Below are positions 36,264 to 48,149 of a stretch of 64,000 nt of DNA, piece after piece. Every line of letters starts with the position of its first letter. Positions within the stretch are counted from its first letter, which is position 1. A program made the translations under genes and the position numbers. The notes beneath the pieces are model-generated. The model did not search any database, was not told the origin of the DNA, and saw nothing but the letters and a program-made list of their open reading frames with translations. This DNA is from Margaritispora aquatica (lineage: Eukaryota; Ascomycota; Leotiomycetes; Helotiales; Discinellaceae). The DNA is taken from the NCBI GenBank assembly GCA_007644065.1, contig VJWN01000007.1, positions 3,006,167 through 3,070,166 on the forward strand, written 5' to 3'.

Positions 36264-38472
36264 GGTGAGGCGAATGAGTGTGGTGTAGTCGAAGTGAGTT
36301 ATTCGGACTCTCTCTTAAGACTGGCGACTTCACTGCAGCTCCTCGAAGACGACGACTAGCGAGGAGAAAGGTCGATATTTGAATATAAGAGTAAGACGCG
36401 TCCTTCTAGAAGTTTAATCATGGTTACAGCATCGCATGAATCATCCACACTGCAGATATCCATTCGTAAATCCGTAACCCACACCGTCGCTCCCGTACCC
36501 ACCTGTAATCCACAGTCCACATGTATCCTCGCTTATGGAATCTGGCCAGACCTGACTCCTGAATGTACTCTATCGACCCAATGAGGAGGTTCAATCACTC
36601 CCTAGGTAGGCGAGATCTTGACATATCTCATGTGTCTGACATACAGAAGCTGCAGCGCCGGCGGATCAGCGGTACCAACGCGGGCTGAATTCCAAGCTTT
36701 GACCAAGCTTTTGCGCGCTCGGGACCTCGGGATGGGCGCTGATTCGATGCTTGGCCTTATCTAAAGTATGGTTCCGATTTTCTTTCTAATGGGATCCTCG
36801 CTGGTGAGTTTCGTCAGCGAAAAATGAGAGATAAGAGTTGGTGAGAGTGATTAATGGACGGGAAGGAGGAGGAGGAGGATGATAGAAAAGAGCCGAGGTG
36901 ATTAGATGTACCTATATTTGAGGTAATGGGGAGATGAGAGATGAACAATGAAAGATAGAGATATGTACCTGTATCGCATATGCATGTTGTTGATGTCTGA
37001 CATGGTGACGGAATGCGGCGTTCGGAGAGGAGAGAAGAGGACTTGGTTTGGTGCAAAATATGACAAGTCAAGCTTTTCCAAGAGATTTCCAAGCATTGAG
37101 GCTCTTGGTTATCCGTCGACCTTCATGAAGTTCGTTAGTCCTCACGAGTCCCGTTTGCTATGACGTTCAGTACCAAGTATTGCATTTATATCCCAAAGAA
37201 GCGTGAGGATTAAAGCTGATCAACAAAGAAGGAAGCACGAACAACAGCAATACTTATGCATACTTCAATCAACTCTCAAATCAAAGCATCCCGATTATCA
37301 TATCTTGATGTCATGCAACCATCTGTGTAATCACGTGATGATACATATATTCTTGACACATCAGAGCCAGCCCCTCCTTTTTTTTCCAATTCAATATCAC
37401 GCCCACAGCACAACCCATACCAACAAAAGACATATACGGCCTTCTTCTCTTTGACTTCAGCATTCTCCTGATGCTAATTATATGGCTATGCACCTACCTT
37501 TGAGCCTCTGGCGGCGACATGGCTGCGTCACCATTCATCTGTCCAAGGTTGGTGTTCCAGGGAAAGGCGCTGGCGAAGTTCTTGCGATGAATGCCAACAC
37601 TAGATGGAAGAGATCAATTCTGAACATCCAGATGTCAAAGATCGTGATAATGCAGAGGCATATTTGACTCCCTGATCAAGCTAGGGCGTATAGCTTCGGT
37701 TATTGGTGAATTTGACATAATAGCGTCCTATTGCTATCATTGAAGCCTAACGCACATCCTGCCATAGAAAGCCTGCAGAAAGGGCTTCGGCTTGCTGCAC
37801 TTTTCAATGCATCACTGCATCCACCACAATACAACCCCACCATGATAGCAGAACAACGCAACTTCCATAAACCAGTCGGCACTTCATGTTGGAAGTCAGC
37901 TGCTCATATTCTAATACTCTCCTTATCCTCTAAGAGTGCCTCATTTTGTAATTCCTTTGCTTTTGCTTCTCACTTGCATCAGAACACAACACTAACAGTA
38001 CCATACCATCTTTGAGGTAGGGAAGAGAAGCCTTTGCCTTAGTTATTAGCTTACCGTGCTAGGTTTAATAATTCAAGCCAGATAACCGAGGGCAGAAATC
38101 GCAAAACATCTTCGGGGATTCGCGCGGTTCTTCTTCCGCCTCTCTGTATACGCTAATTGCTTCGCTCACACACAGATGCGGAGAGATTGTAGAATATTGG
38201 TGAAGTGCCAACTGCACACATCAACTACATCTATTTGGTCAAGTCATCATGTCACCACTTCGTCAGGAGGATCACAAGTTGATGAGACGCTGTATCTGCT
38301 ACCATGAATATTCCATGCCTTCGTCAGCCGATGATGGGTTCACAGGCGCCATAGATAACTGAAATTCGTTATTGAGGCATCTTCAATGCAAATATACTGC
38401 TCTGTTATATGCGAAGGCAAGTCCTCATACCTGCATGTCACAAAATAGGTGCTGATGAGCACACGCCTTTTT

Positions 38473-38745
38473 GAGTGAATATCGCCCCTCTTCACTCAAT
38501 GAAGTCAAGCTGATAGAAGTAAAGAGGGCCAAGGACAAGCTGTTGGAGCAAGTCCAATACTTTGGGTCGAGAAAAGTATTTAAAGAGTATACAAGATAGT
38601 GTCCCAGAACACACATCAATTAAAGTGATTAGAACTCCCCTTTGTTGAATGTGATCAAGCTAATAAGAAGTAAAGGGAAACGAGTAAAAGCTGTTGAGGC
38701 TAGCCCAATAGCTCGTGTTAAAGATAGGGTTTTTAAACAAATAAC
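38473..38745. repeat. diverged tandem duplication, unit about 150 bp
   Basis: 38473-38590 and 38624-38745 align by eye: both carry GTGA-AT, CCCCT, then TCAAGCT-AT-AGAAGTAAAG, then AAGCTGTTG and a shared CCAATA, with many substitutions and small indels. I estimate roughly 60-65 percent identity. No coding function is evident. Confidence 0.6.
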
Positions 38746-39579
38746 ATATGAGGAAAGATTTCCACACCAAAGCCATCGTTGCCTGTAGATCGTCAAGTCT
38801 ATTGCTGACATGTACAGCAACGGCACCGCCAACTGTTTGACAGCTTTGTCTGAACTTTAATACAACATTGACATCTTAAATTAAGGTAAGATAGTTGATG
38901 GTATGGAAATGTTTCCGCTTGAAAAATGGACAAAAAAGCATCCCATTTGTGAAACACTAAATGGTTTCAACTGATCTTGCTTTGCATCTCAAGTCAACAA
39001 AAGCTGAAGAGATCTGAATTAGGGCTGCTCTGTAAGATCGAAATTGCAGGATAATCTCAAACCTCCGAAGAAGAAACAAGCAAAGACCCAATCAAAGCAT
39101 AAAAACGCATGCCCTACTAATATTCTCCTTAGAGATCACACCAGACCCCGACAAAGCAGTTAAATGCATCAAGCTAGGTAAAAGGTAGATTTGATAGCAA
39201 GATTGCATGCTTACAAAACAATAACACTTGATAACGAAGTCGAAGCAAACATATGAAGGGAAAGGAGAAACGCCCAAGCAGTGCGCAATAAACAAAGCAC
39301 GTGGAAGCTTGATGGCAACCAAAGCTGACGCTTGAAACTGAAGCGATCACATATTTCTGTGCTACAGTATAGCTATGGTACAATTTACAGTACTTCTGCA
39401 TCGTTGTGGAACAGTAAGGAGCTGAAGCAGCAGTTCAATGACTCTGATTACCAAGAATGTAGATCATCCGAGGTTTCTATCAAGTAGGTCAGCCATGCTA
39501 TGATGGCTTGCAGATCGAGTAAGGGCTCTGCTAGGTACTAGGAGAAATCTTGAGCTCCAGTCACTAGATGCAGATGGAG

Positions 39580-39900
39580 ATGCTCAGTGGCACCCGATCT
39601 TGCTGTTAACTTTGTGTATTGCACTTTTTTATTTCGATGCGTTTTAAGCATAAGCCGATCGTTATAAGAAACGCGTTAGCAAGAGCTCTTCGAGGATAGA
39701 GAAATAAGTTCCAGTTACTTAATTGTGGATGGAGAGTACTAATTGGCATTCTATCATGCTGATCACTCTGGATGTTATCCTTGTTGCTTTGGGTGCACTT
39801 CTATGCGATATCCAGTTAGCAGTATGGGTTATTGGTTAGCAAGCACGAATTAGCAAAAGCTCTTCAAGTGTATAAAAGCAGCTCCGGCATCTAGTAACGA
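39580..39900. repeat. second diverged direct duplication, spacing about 173 bp
   Basis: The segments around 39602-39715 and 39775-39895 share ordered blocks: CTTG-TG-CTTTG, TGCACTT, a TTAGCA region, TTAGCAA-AGCTCTTC, and a TAGTAAC/AGTTACTT end. The spacing is constant, about 170 bp. Identity is low, so this is tentative. Confidence 0.45.
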
Positions 39901-41114
39901 TGTTGCAATTGCTGCTGGTATTTAAGTAATGGTTTGCTCTCGGTGTGTCGCTATGGCTTGGTCCTTGAGAGAGTGCGAAGAAAGAAACCGTAGATTGAAG
40001 TCATCTATCGAGCATAGCTCACTGCATAGTCCTGCCAATGTCTTGGCTCGAGGACCTTGGAGTATTTTATTCGCATAAGCTGCTTTGAACAGTACTTTGG
40101 GGTAGTTCTTCTTGTTTGCAGATCCAGCGGATCTAGTTTTATTGCTTGATGGGCCGGGTGAGCATCTTCAAAAACAAGCAAGTTAGCTGTCTGAGTTAGC
40201 GCGTAGCATGCCGAATGTTTGAGTAGCAGAGAAGAGGATTCTAAGGGATGGTTAACCAGTATGGATTGATCAAGAGATGATGGCAAGGAAGCTGCCGCAA
40301 GACTTTATAAAGTGCGACTCTGGCGTAACTTGCTGGCGCGGGAGGGTTCGCATGTGGTCCTTGAATGCTGTTTCTATCAATGGAGAGGTAGGTCTAGGTA
40401 GTGATATGAATGCGGATACCTCAATAGCGTGTCATCAGTTTTCTCAATTCTCTCAAAGTATTTGGTCGAGTCGCGAGTGAATGCAGGTTGTGTGCAGCCT
40501 CGTGGTAGCCGAAAACTCAATGCGGTGGAACTGTTGGGGATGCTGATGGCATTTTATTGTCGGCGGTACTATTCTCAAGTTCATTTGCTATTGTCCATTG
40601 TCCATTGTCTATTGTCCTTGGGTGAAGTTCACCTTTGGCCTGATGGGGAGGAGCTACCGTCAGTCTTATGCATAAGAAAAGAAGCGACCCCATCATCTTC
40701 TTCCACCAAACCGCAACTTCACCCATCCATCCCCCCATCCACCAATTTTTCAGTTCTCTAATTCAGGATATCAGAATACAAGTTTCGCTGTCTTCAATTA
40801 GCTACCATCAATCCCTTGCTACCTTTACCACTGGTAGTCCAGGATCGAGTTTACGAGTTCAGTCTTCAAATCTCCACTTGTCTTTCGCTCGATATAACTC
40901 GTAAGCCTTGATTATTTATTGGCTTGTTGCGCTGGTCTATTGTGGTGTGTATCTTACTTTGTCTCCCTCAATACCACCCTCCATCCTTCTAATGTTTGTC
41001 CTGCTCTCTTATTCGGGGTTGCTAACTTGACATCCAAGGATTTCCTTTGCTTCCCTCAATCACTCCTCACATTGCACATATCTGGTAGCCTGGCAGATTC
41101 GCTGCTCCCACAAT

Positions 41115-43452
41115 ATGCCGAAAAGAAATCGCAATGAGAAACTTACCTTGCCCATATCGTCTAGAACTCGAAACAATAATAGATCGCCTGTCACACCCAG
41201 GATGATGAGAGCAGTGCAACAAGCCGCAGCCCGTTCTGCAAGAACCACACGCTCGTCGACCGATCCTTCTAGGAAGAGAGTTAAATACGGCGAGCAGGCT
41301 ATCACTGGAGAGAACAAGGATAAAGACGTTGAAATCGACTTCTCAATTGTTAGCACTTCGAACAGTGACTCCTCGGACGAATTCGAGCCGGCTCAAGAGG
41401 AAGAAGATGTCTTTCAATCTAGAGATATCAATTCCTCTTACAATCGCGACATGAACCTCAAGAAGGTATCCAAACCTAACAAGGACCGACGCTATCTTCA
41501 GTCAACTCTTTCGTATCCTATCCGTAGATCAAACGACTCCAGCAAAGTCAATCCCACCAGACTTGTACCGACCCTTCTTAACCTCAACGACGATACCAAT
41601 ATCGCAGATTATGCTTTATCCGTAGAATACAGTCCAGCTACTAATAGCATCGATTCTGCATATTCTGCTATGTTTAAAAGGGGTAGTCCAGCTGTGAACT
41701 TTCTGGATCTTCCAACTGAGGTACGTAAAACTACGTTGTTTTTAGCCCGTCGTGCTCTGTCATGACAATTCGATCCTGTTCACCCTTCCTCTTGTTCCCT
41801 GGCCCAACAATCCATGGCAAATTGATAGCATGGTTTCACTTCTTATGCTAACTTGCAATAGGTCATGCAGGTCGTCATTGACTACCTCCCTACTGAGCGA
41901 CATGTGATTAATTTTAGCTCAATTTGCAAGACCACCTTGGCTGTCACTAGTTCCTGGGTATGGCGCAAGCGATTCACTTGGAAGTTCGATGAGTCCCCTG
42001 GATTGACAAAGTCGGAAGAATTCCACCAGAAGTACCGGGATCGTCGAATCACCATGGTCCAAATGCCCTCATTTGACCCTCGAAGCCATGCTGAGATGCA
42101 TGTAAACTACCAAAGTGAACTTAGTGTTTTCCTGGCGAAGTCTGTAACGCTGTTCAAAGAGCTTCTCTTGGGTAGGTTAGATTCTCGGAGTGAAGCAGTA
42201 TCGCTAACCTCAGTAGAATCCAACAATCGCTTCGATGACCATGATGGCGCATCCACCATCCAGGGAAAGAATCTCGAAGTCATCATGGATCTACTCTCGC
42301 GCGTAGACCCGGAAGCGGGAAAAATCCCAAGTATTGTTGACGCCATCTTTTGCACAGAATGGGATCAAGGCAATTTGATGAAGCGGGCTTCGAAGAAGAA
42401 GAATAATGATGTACACATTGTCCAGCTTTGTCTTGCACCATACTACCTTGGACCAACACACGAACACGCCCAACAACAGTTTGAGGTATCGCAATTCCAT
42501 GTTTACAGTCACGAACATCCCACCTTTATTGGCCTGAATAAGGAAAATGTCAACGCCCGCCTGCTGTTACACGTGATTAACTTCTTTAAATTCCACTTGA
42601 AGTCTCAAGAAGGAATCTTCCACCAATATTACCAAGATCTTGAGCCAGACCAATGTCTTCGACCATGGGTTGGTCGAATCAAGGATGGGGTTCAACCCCT
42701 TGCTTCTCACTGGAAGGGCATCTACAGTAAGATCCTAGCGCTACACCATGTCCTGGCACAACTGACACCATGGACAGCAAACCTTGATGAAAATTCTCTT
42801 GCTAGATTAAGAGTAGGGAATAGACGAGGGAATCTTTTTGCCGTGGACCATATTCAGGAATGTGACATGTTTCAAGTACGTATTTTATTGGCAGAATATG
42901 TAACTGTTTACTAATCTTCTACAGGATATCACCTTCTTCTTTAGTAACGATGAAAAGCGCCCATGGCCTAAGCAGTGGGAAGATATACTGCATAGCGACA
43001 TGCTCAAAGATGCTCTCAAGGACGACAAGGCCAGGAAATCTAACCCAGACTTTCAGCCGGAGTTCAAAGACTTTTGGGGTACTAGCCGCAAAGGTGACAG
43101 GAAAGGCAGGAATGGCCACTTCTTCGGACGCATTCATTCAATGAACTCGCAAAACGGCATATATGGATTTCAGCGCATTATCATGATGAAGTTTGATGCA
43201 TTGAGTGTCAACGATACCGATTCCTATGATAATCAGGCTATTTATGCCTATGAAGGTTGTGTCCTCCCAGGTAGCAGCATCATAGCTGGACGTTGGTGGA
43301 ATTATGCCAAGAGCTGGGAAGAGAGGGACTCATTTGGAGGTCCATTCTTGTGGTGGAACGTTCAAGACCCTTTGGCCAACGATCCTGTTGATCGCGAAGA
43401 GGCTCTGCGGTTCGAGCAAGCATTCTCTCAGGAAATGCATGCACTCATGTAG
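41115..43452 (+). CDS. F-box domain protein
   Basis: Three exons, 41115-41720, 41862-42875 and 42925-43452, join in phase 0 to give 715 aa. The first 190 residues are basic and acidic low-complexity sequence (nuclear-localisation-like RKRVKYG, then SDSSDEFEPAQEEED). The F-box is assembled across intron 1: NFLDLPTE, then VMQVVIDYLPTERHVINFS, with SSWVWRKRF closing it (about 195-240). The central 300 residues are helical and unrecognised. Exon 3 carries the C-terminal module often seen in fungal F-box proteins (GFQRIIMMKF..., AYEGCVLPGSSIIAGRWWN, GGPFLWWNV), which is probably the substrate-binding part. F-box proteins link substrates through Skp1 to cullin-RING SCF ubiquitin ligases. The target is unknown. 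Sequence and splice signals are clean, with no sign of decay. Confidence 0.88.
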
Positions 43453-45336
43453 AAAACTTCTCGGATTTGATTGGTGACCCGAGAACGAGAACACCATACC
43501 ATACCATTACTCACGAACTTCTCATACACTTCGCATCTTCCTTGGCTGTCTACCAGGGTTCTTGATGGTACCACGACTCAAATCACGTTCATTATTATAA
43601 CGACCTGGCGAATCGATAATCTAACAGCATAAAAGTACTGCTCAATCGCCAGACACCAAAACGTTCATACGTCATGCATACGTTGCTCATTGTCACAGAA
43701 CTTACACTCACTCTCCCAATTAATAGCTTTTTTACCTACGCCTGCGACTGTATTTCTGAACGCCAAAAAACCATTCCTGGGTGCGACCAATTGCTTATGA
43801 ATTGCTGCAGCTCATCCCTGATAGAGCAGCACATCCGCCTTGACATCTGGCAAGTTTTTTTTCTTTTCTTTTGTATTTGTTTATTTCCCAACGCCATACT
43901 TGGAATTCTGGATGGTTATATGGTCGAATTGCGTCGAGGCCTCGGAAGGATATGAATGCATGGCGCAAGGCTCCATGAAGGTCTATAGGTGGGCGCATTC
44001 AAGGGAGGCGTTCGATGGAGGCGCTCAAAGGACCCGCTCTTGCCCTGACTTGGTGGTGGTTCACGGTCTTTGCGATTTTCTTTGAGGGCCTTCTACGACT
44101 TTTCTTGGGGAGTTTCTGCAGGAAAGGAAGGGATGATAGAAGGCATGGATACATGGATATATGAAAAAATGAGTACAAAAGGTACAAGGATTCAAGGATG
44201 GATACATAAAAAGCAGAGTCACAGCCCCATAAATCGTTACATGAGAAATAAACGCGCGTTTTCTTAACATTTCTGATGACTATGCTGTGTTTTCTTTGAT
44301 GTATTGTGAAGAATTGAAACTGCATTATGTTCGGAGAGTGGGGTACTGTAGGTACTGTACTACTCAGGGCATTAATTAATTTTCAGACGATCATATGCTC
44401 AAAAGCTCCCCCCACCTGTTCAGCGACTTTTTTTTTACGCGTGCTTGAGTCTAGTAATTGAGGTACCGGAGGTAGAAGATGTGTTTATTGAGTTGAGCTG
44501 GTATAAGTTAAGTTGGTCTACGTGCTATGCTGGATGATCTAAATGGTGAGTGCTTTGCTTTTCTTGAATCTCTGGATTTTGAATTTGATTTGGACTCAGA
44601 CTTGGACATAACCTCAATGAGAGGTCTCGCTTGTTTGTACGAGGAGGAGGAAGAGGAGAAGGAGGAAAAAGGTGTGTTAATGGTGTGACTGCCATTACAG
44701 TGCACCTCTTCGACCAGGGTATGGTGTTAAAGTAACACGGGTATCTTTGTTTGAGACGAGTGCGGTAGTGTGTAGAGATATGTAAAGTAGGTAGGTAGGT
44801 AAGCAAGTAGACGTTGATGGGAGTTGTTATTGGTGTTTGTCAAGTCAAGTCAAAAGTCAAGCCAAGATTTTTAGATGTCTGATTGGACAGACAAGCGAAT
44901 AGGTAGGTAGGTTAAATTCCCTACACCGAATGTCAAGTACCATACCTGGCCTAGGTGAGGTTAGGCGACCTGTAAATGAAACAGATCGACATCATGTGGC
45001 ATCGTAGTGAAGTAGAGCTGTTGGTCACTCGAATCTCATGGAGGATATGACAGTAACCCGTCAATAGGGCAAGAGACGTGTGAAATTGGGAGAAATGGAG
45101 TTGGTTGGTTAATTCTTCGTATTCTGTCTAAGCCTACGTACTTGGTAGGCAAGCTTTTAGCCTCCATAAACGCCATGCCTGTCATAATGTAACTGGATGT
45201 GTGTCCTATCTCTGTTGGACACCAGAAGCCTCAAGCATAGGTGATATTCCATGATCCACCAGTGCATTCTTCTACTACTCCCGCCTTGATAGCTTCGATC
45301 TTCAGCCTCGCTCGCCTGCTACGACAATTGTCTTCT
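43453..45336. other. intergenic between convergent F-box gene and SEC13
   Basis: No gene is supported. Short frames in 43.67-44.33 kb and 44.5-44.8 kb are not convincing. Both 3' flanks fall here. Confidence 0.6.
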
Positions 45337-46411
45337 CTATTCCTCAATAGACTTCACGCACTCCCACTCGCCCCTCAGGTTCTCCTTCCACAAGCTGACC
45401 TTGTTATCGCCCGCACTGACAGCCAACACATTGCCGCTTAAGCTCCAGCTCACCCTCCATAGCACAACATCAAACGTAAGTGTCTTGACGCTCCACTTGT
45501 TTGGCGCACTTGGATCCGATGTCCAGATTTTGACTGTCTTGTCCTGTGATGCGGAAGCGATGTACGACTTTTGCAGCACGGTAGGTGACCACGCTACATC
45601 GCGCACCCAATCCGTGTGACCCGTCAACGGAGGCTGCTCCTGCTGATACTGTTGCGACGCGGCATCGAAGCTCCAAATCCTCAACACATTGTCACTTCCG
45701 CCCGTCACAAATCGTCGCACTGCACCTTGGCCACCTGCGCTCGACACCAGGCTCCCTGCCGCAGTGCTGGGTGCCCAGGAAACGGAGTTGACACCAATGC
45801 CGTGCGCATGGAATAGCTTGTGCTCTGTTCCTGCGTCTTTGAAATCTAGGACCGAGACGTTACCATCGGAGCTGGCGCATGCGAGGAGACAGCCGGACTC
45901 GTGAGGCGACCAAGAGATTATGTTGACCGAGGCCGTATGAATTGCAGATTCGAAGACTTTGGTCCAGGTGTTGTTCGCTTCACGCCAGATGAGCACTTTG
46001 CCATCATAAGAGGCAGAGGCCAGGAGGTTGCCGTATTTAGGATGTGCCCAGGCGACTGACCAGACGGCACCTTCGTGGCTATGAAGAAATATGTGTGTTA
46101 GTTGATGGTATATGTATAAGAGGTGGCGGGGCACAGAAGGGGGTAGAGCTACCCTTTGAGAGTTTCTGTCAGACGATGTGTTTCGCCTTCTACTTCGAAG
46201 ATCTTGACTGTCTTATCTGAAGAACAGGTTGCGAGTCTGCGGCCATAGTAATCGAGAACTGCATCGTGCTAGAGAGTAATATGTTAGCTGTATATCATGT
46301 ATTTCGTGCAGCTACCGCTTGCGCCGTACGACTTCGAGTAACCAATTCTCCGGCATTGGGAGAGCTTACAATCATGTCATCATGACCCGAGTTCGAGATG
46401 ACTTGTGCCAT
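45337..46411 (-). CDS. SEC13: Sec13, WD40 protein of COPII coat and nuclear pore
   Basis: Three exons, 46411-46370 (14 codons, [14 protein letters not shown]), 46268-46153 and 46078-45337, give 299 aa, the usual Sec13 length. It is a six-bladed beta-propeller, with repeats starting at [20 protein letters not shown], then [60 protein letters not shown] and a final [20 protein letters not shown]. The donor of exon 2 reads GTAGCT, weaker than the others, but the phase is exact. Sec13 pairs with Sec31 in the outer COPII cage on ER-derived vesicles, with Nup84/Nup145C in the nuclear pore Y-complex, and with SEACAT in TORC1 control. The small first exon followed by an intron is typical for fungal SEC13. 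It is divergent from PEX20 with 595 bp between the start codons. Confidence 0.97.
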
Positions 46412-47006
46412 CTTGACGCAGAGTTTCGAAGTATTTGGAGGAAAGTTGGAGGGGAGAATAGACAATCCTCTGTATCTGTCTTGATTGTTGCTGCCAGCCT
46501 GTCGAGAATGGAAACACGACGGAAGTTGCCGCGGAGAGGGATAAACGTTGTACCGATGTTCAGGTGGGAATTCTGGCTTACCTTAGCTTAAGCTGGCTGG
46601 AACTTGACCCCAGACTTGGGCTTGTGACCCCGAATTGATGCCGGTCCCGATGACATTTGTTCCTTCCTTCCTTTGGAGGGGCAAAACTGAGTGATCTCGG
46701 GAGAACTTGAGGTACCTCAAGGTATTTTGGTATTCACTTCCATTGAGTCTCAATATATTCTATACCTTAACTTACTTATTCACTTATTCTACTCACCACT
46801 TCCTCTCCAGTGTATACATCCAACCACATCTCGTACCCCCAAGTCTCTCTTTCATTACCCCATCATAAATTCTTTTGGGTATCCAGCAATTCGGTCTTGA
46901 TAGACCTCGGCTCACCAGTTCAATAATTATCACCACAACATTCCTCACGAAACAACGTCCGACACAACCAATAACTATCGCAGATATAAGCAAAGAATAA
47001 CGCATC
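46412..47006. promoter_or_regulatory. divergent promoter region between SEC13 and PEX20
   Basis: 595 bp separate the start codons of two head-to-head housekeeping genes, so both promoters must lie here or overlap. The PEX20 side carries a C/T- and CA-rich leader (about 46780-47000). No single TATA box is obvious. Confidence 0.6.
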
Positions 47007-48055
47007 ATGGCGGACAGCATGTGTGGGCCGTCAAACGCTCTGCAAAGTTTCCAGAAGCACAGTACAGTTGATCGCACATTACAACAAGATCGACTTGTCA
47101 CAAGACAGTCTCCCTCACATGTACGTCCAACTGTGCAATCTCGCTTTAACACATTCTGACAATGAATTAGGGATTTCGGTCCTCACCTGGTCCAAATGCA
47201 GGTTTGGTAGAACACGAATTCGAGGCCTTCCAAGCTGGACAGCTGCCACTTGATAATGGCTTTCAATCACAGCACTCTTTCTCTCCACCCCATTTACAAA
47301 GTGCACAGCAAGCCGGCCCCTCGAATTGGGCATCAGATTTCCATCGCATGAATATCTCCAGTCCACAGTCTCAAATGTCCCAAAACTCCTTTGGTCCTCA
47401 AATACAACAGCGACAGGATGCAGGGTGGCATCAGGAGTTTGCAAGGCAGAACCAAGGTGGGATGGACCAGAGGATAATTCAGCCATCATATCAAAATTAT
47501 GCGCCCATGTCAAATATGATGGGATCTCAAATGGGCGGGTTTGCAGGTCCACAAATGGGAATGTCTATGGCGCAACAGAAACAGCCCGAAGAGGCTTTCG
47601 ATGAGGAAGCATTCGCTAGAGCATTCGAAGAGGCAGCCAACGCCGAAGCCTCTCGGCAAGAAGTACAAGTTGAAGCAACACTACAAGATACCACACAAGG
47701 CGTAGAAATGGGCCAAGACATCATGATCAACGAGTCAGCAGAGAACCTGATGGCCTCGGATGAACTTCGAGATCAAGCGCGGATAGGCGCAGACTCGATA
47801 TACGATCCAGTGTCTGACGAGACCCGCAAAGGTCAAGATGATCCGGATGCCTTAGCTAGGACAGCTGGACACTTATTGAGCAGCATCCGGCACGAGCAGA
47901 GTTCAAAATTCCAAAACAGCCAGTTCTTGGAACTGATGCGCCAGTTTAGGGATGGGCAGATGGTGGTGGATGGAGACCAAGTGGTGGAGAAGAATACTGA
48001 AGTACCTGGGCCAGTAAGCGAGATGCAACAGCAAGCACCAGCACCAATGTCGTAA
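47007..48055 (+). CDS. PEX20: Peroxin-20, PTS2 import co-receptor
   Basis: Two exons, 47007-47120 and 47171-48055, with a 50-nt intron, give 332 aa. The N-terminus MADSMCGPSNALQSFQKH... carries the conserved near-terminal cysteine (Cys6), which in Pex20 and Pex5 is mono-ubiquitinated for receptor recycling. Further on are GFRSSPGPNAG, a FEAFQAG segment, WxxxF Pex14/Pex13-binding motifs (WASDF at 91-95, WHQEF at 124-128), a Gln/Met-rich middle, an acidic FDEEAFARAFEEAANAEA helix, and the C-terminal Pex7-binding region with ARTAGHLLSSIRHEQSSKFQ and FLELMRQFRDGQ. Together with Pex7 it brings PTS2-tagged matrix enzymes such as thiolase into peroxisomes in filamentous fungi. The gene is complete and normal. 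An unrecognised gene follows 94 bp downstream on the same strand. Confidence 0.95.
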
Positions 48056-48149
48056 TTATTTGTATTATACCAAAGCAAAAGCGATGCGTCCCAGCGAATG
48101 GACGGGGCACGATAGAAGCTAACTCCTAGCGTAGAAAGACTCCTCAAAG

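Larger units (their letters stand above)
36264..41114. other. gene-poor stretch with degenerate tandem duplications
   Basis: No gene is supported over 4.85 kb. The DNA is AT-rich in places (37.7-39.9 kb) and contains at least two old, strongly diverged direct duplications (38473-38745 and about 39580-39900). Open frames are below 120 codons and unlike known proteins. The last few hundred bases before 41115 are the promoter and leader of the F-box gene. Confidence 0.55.
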
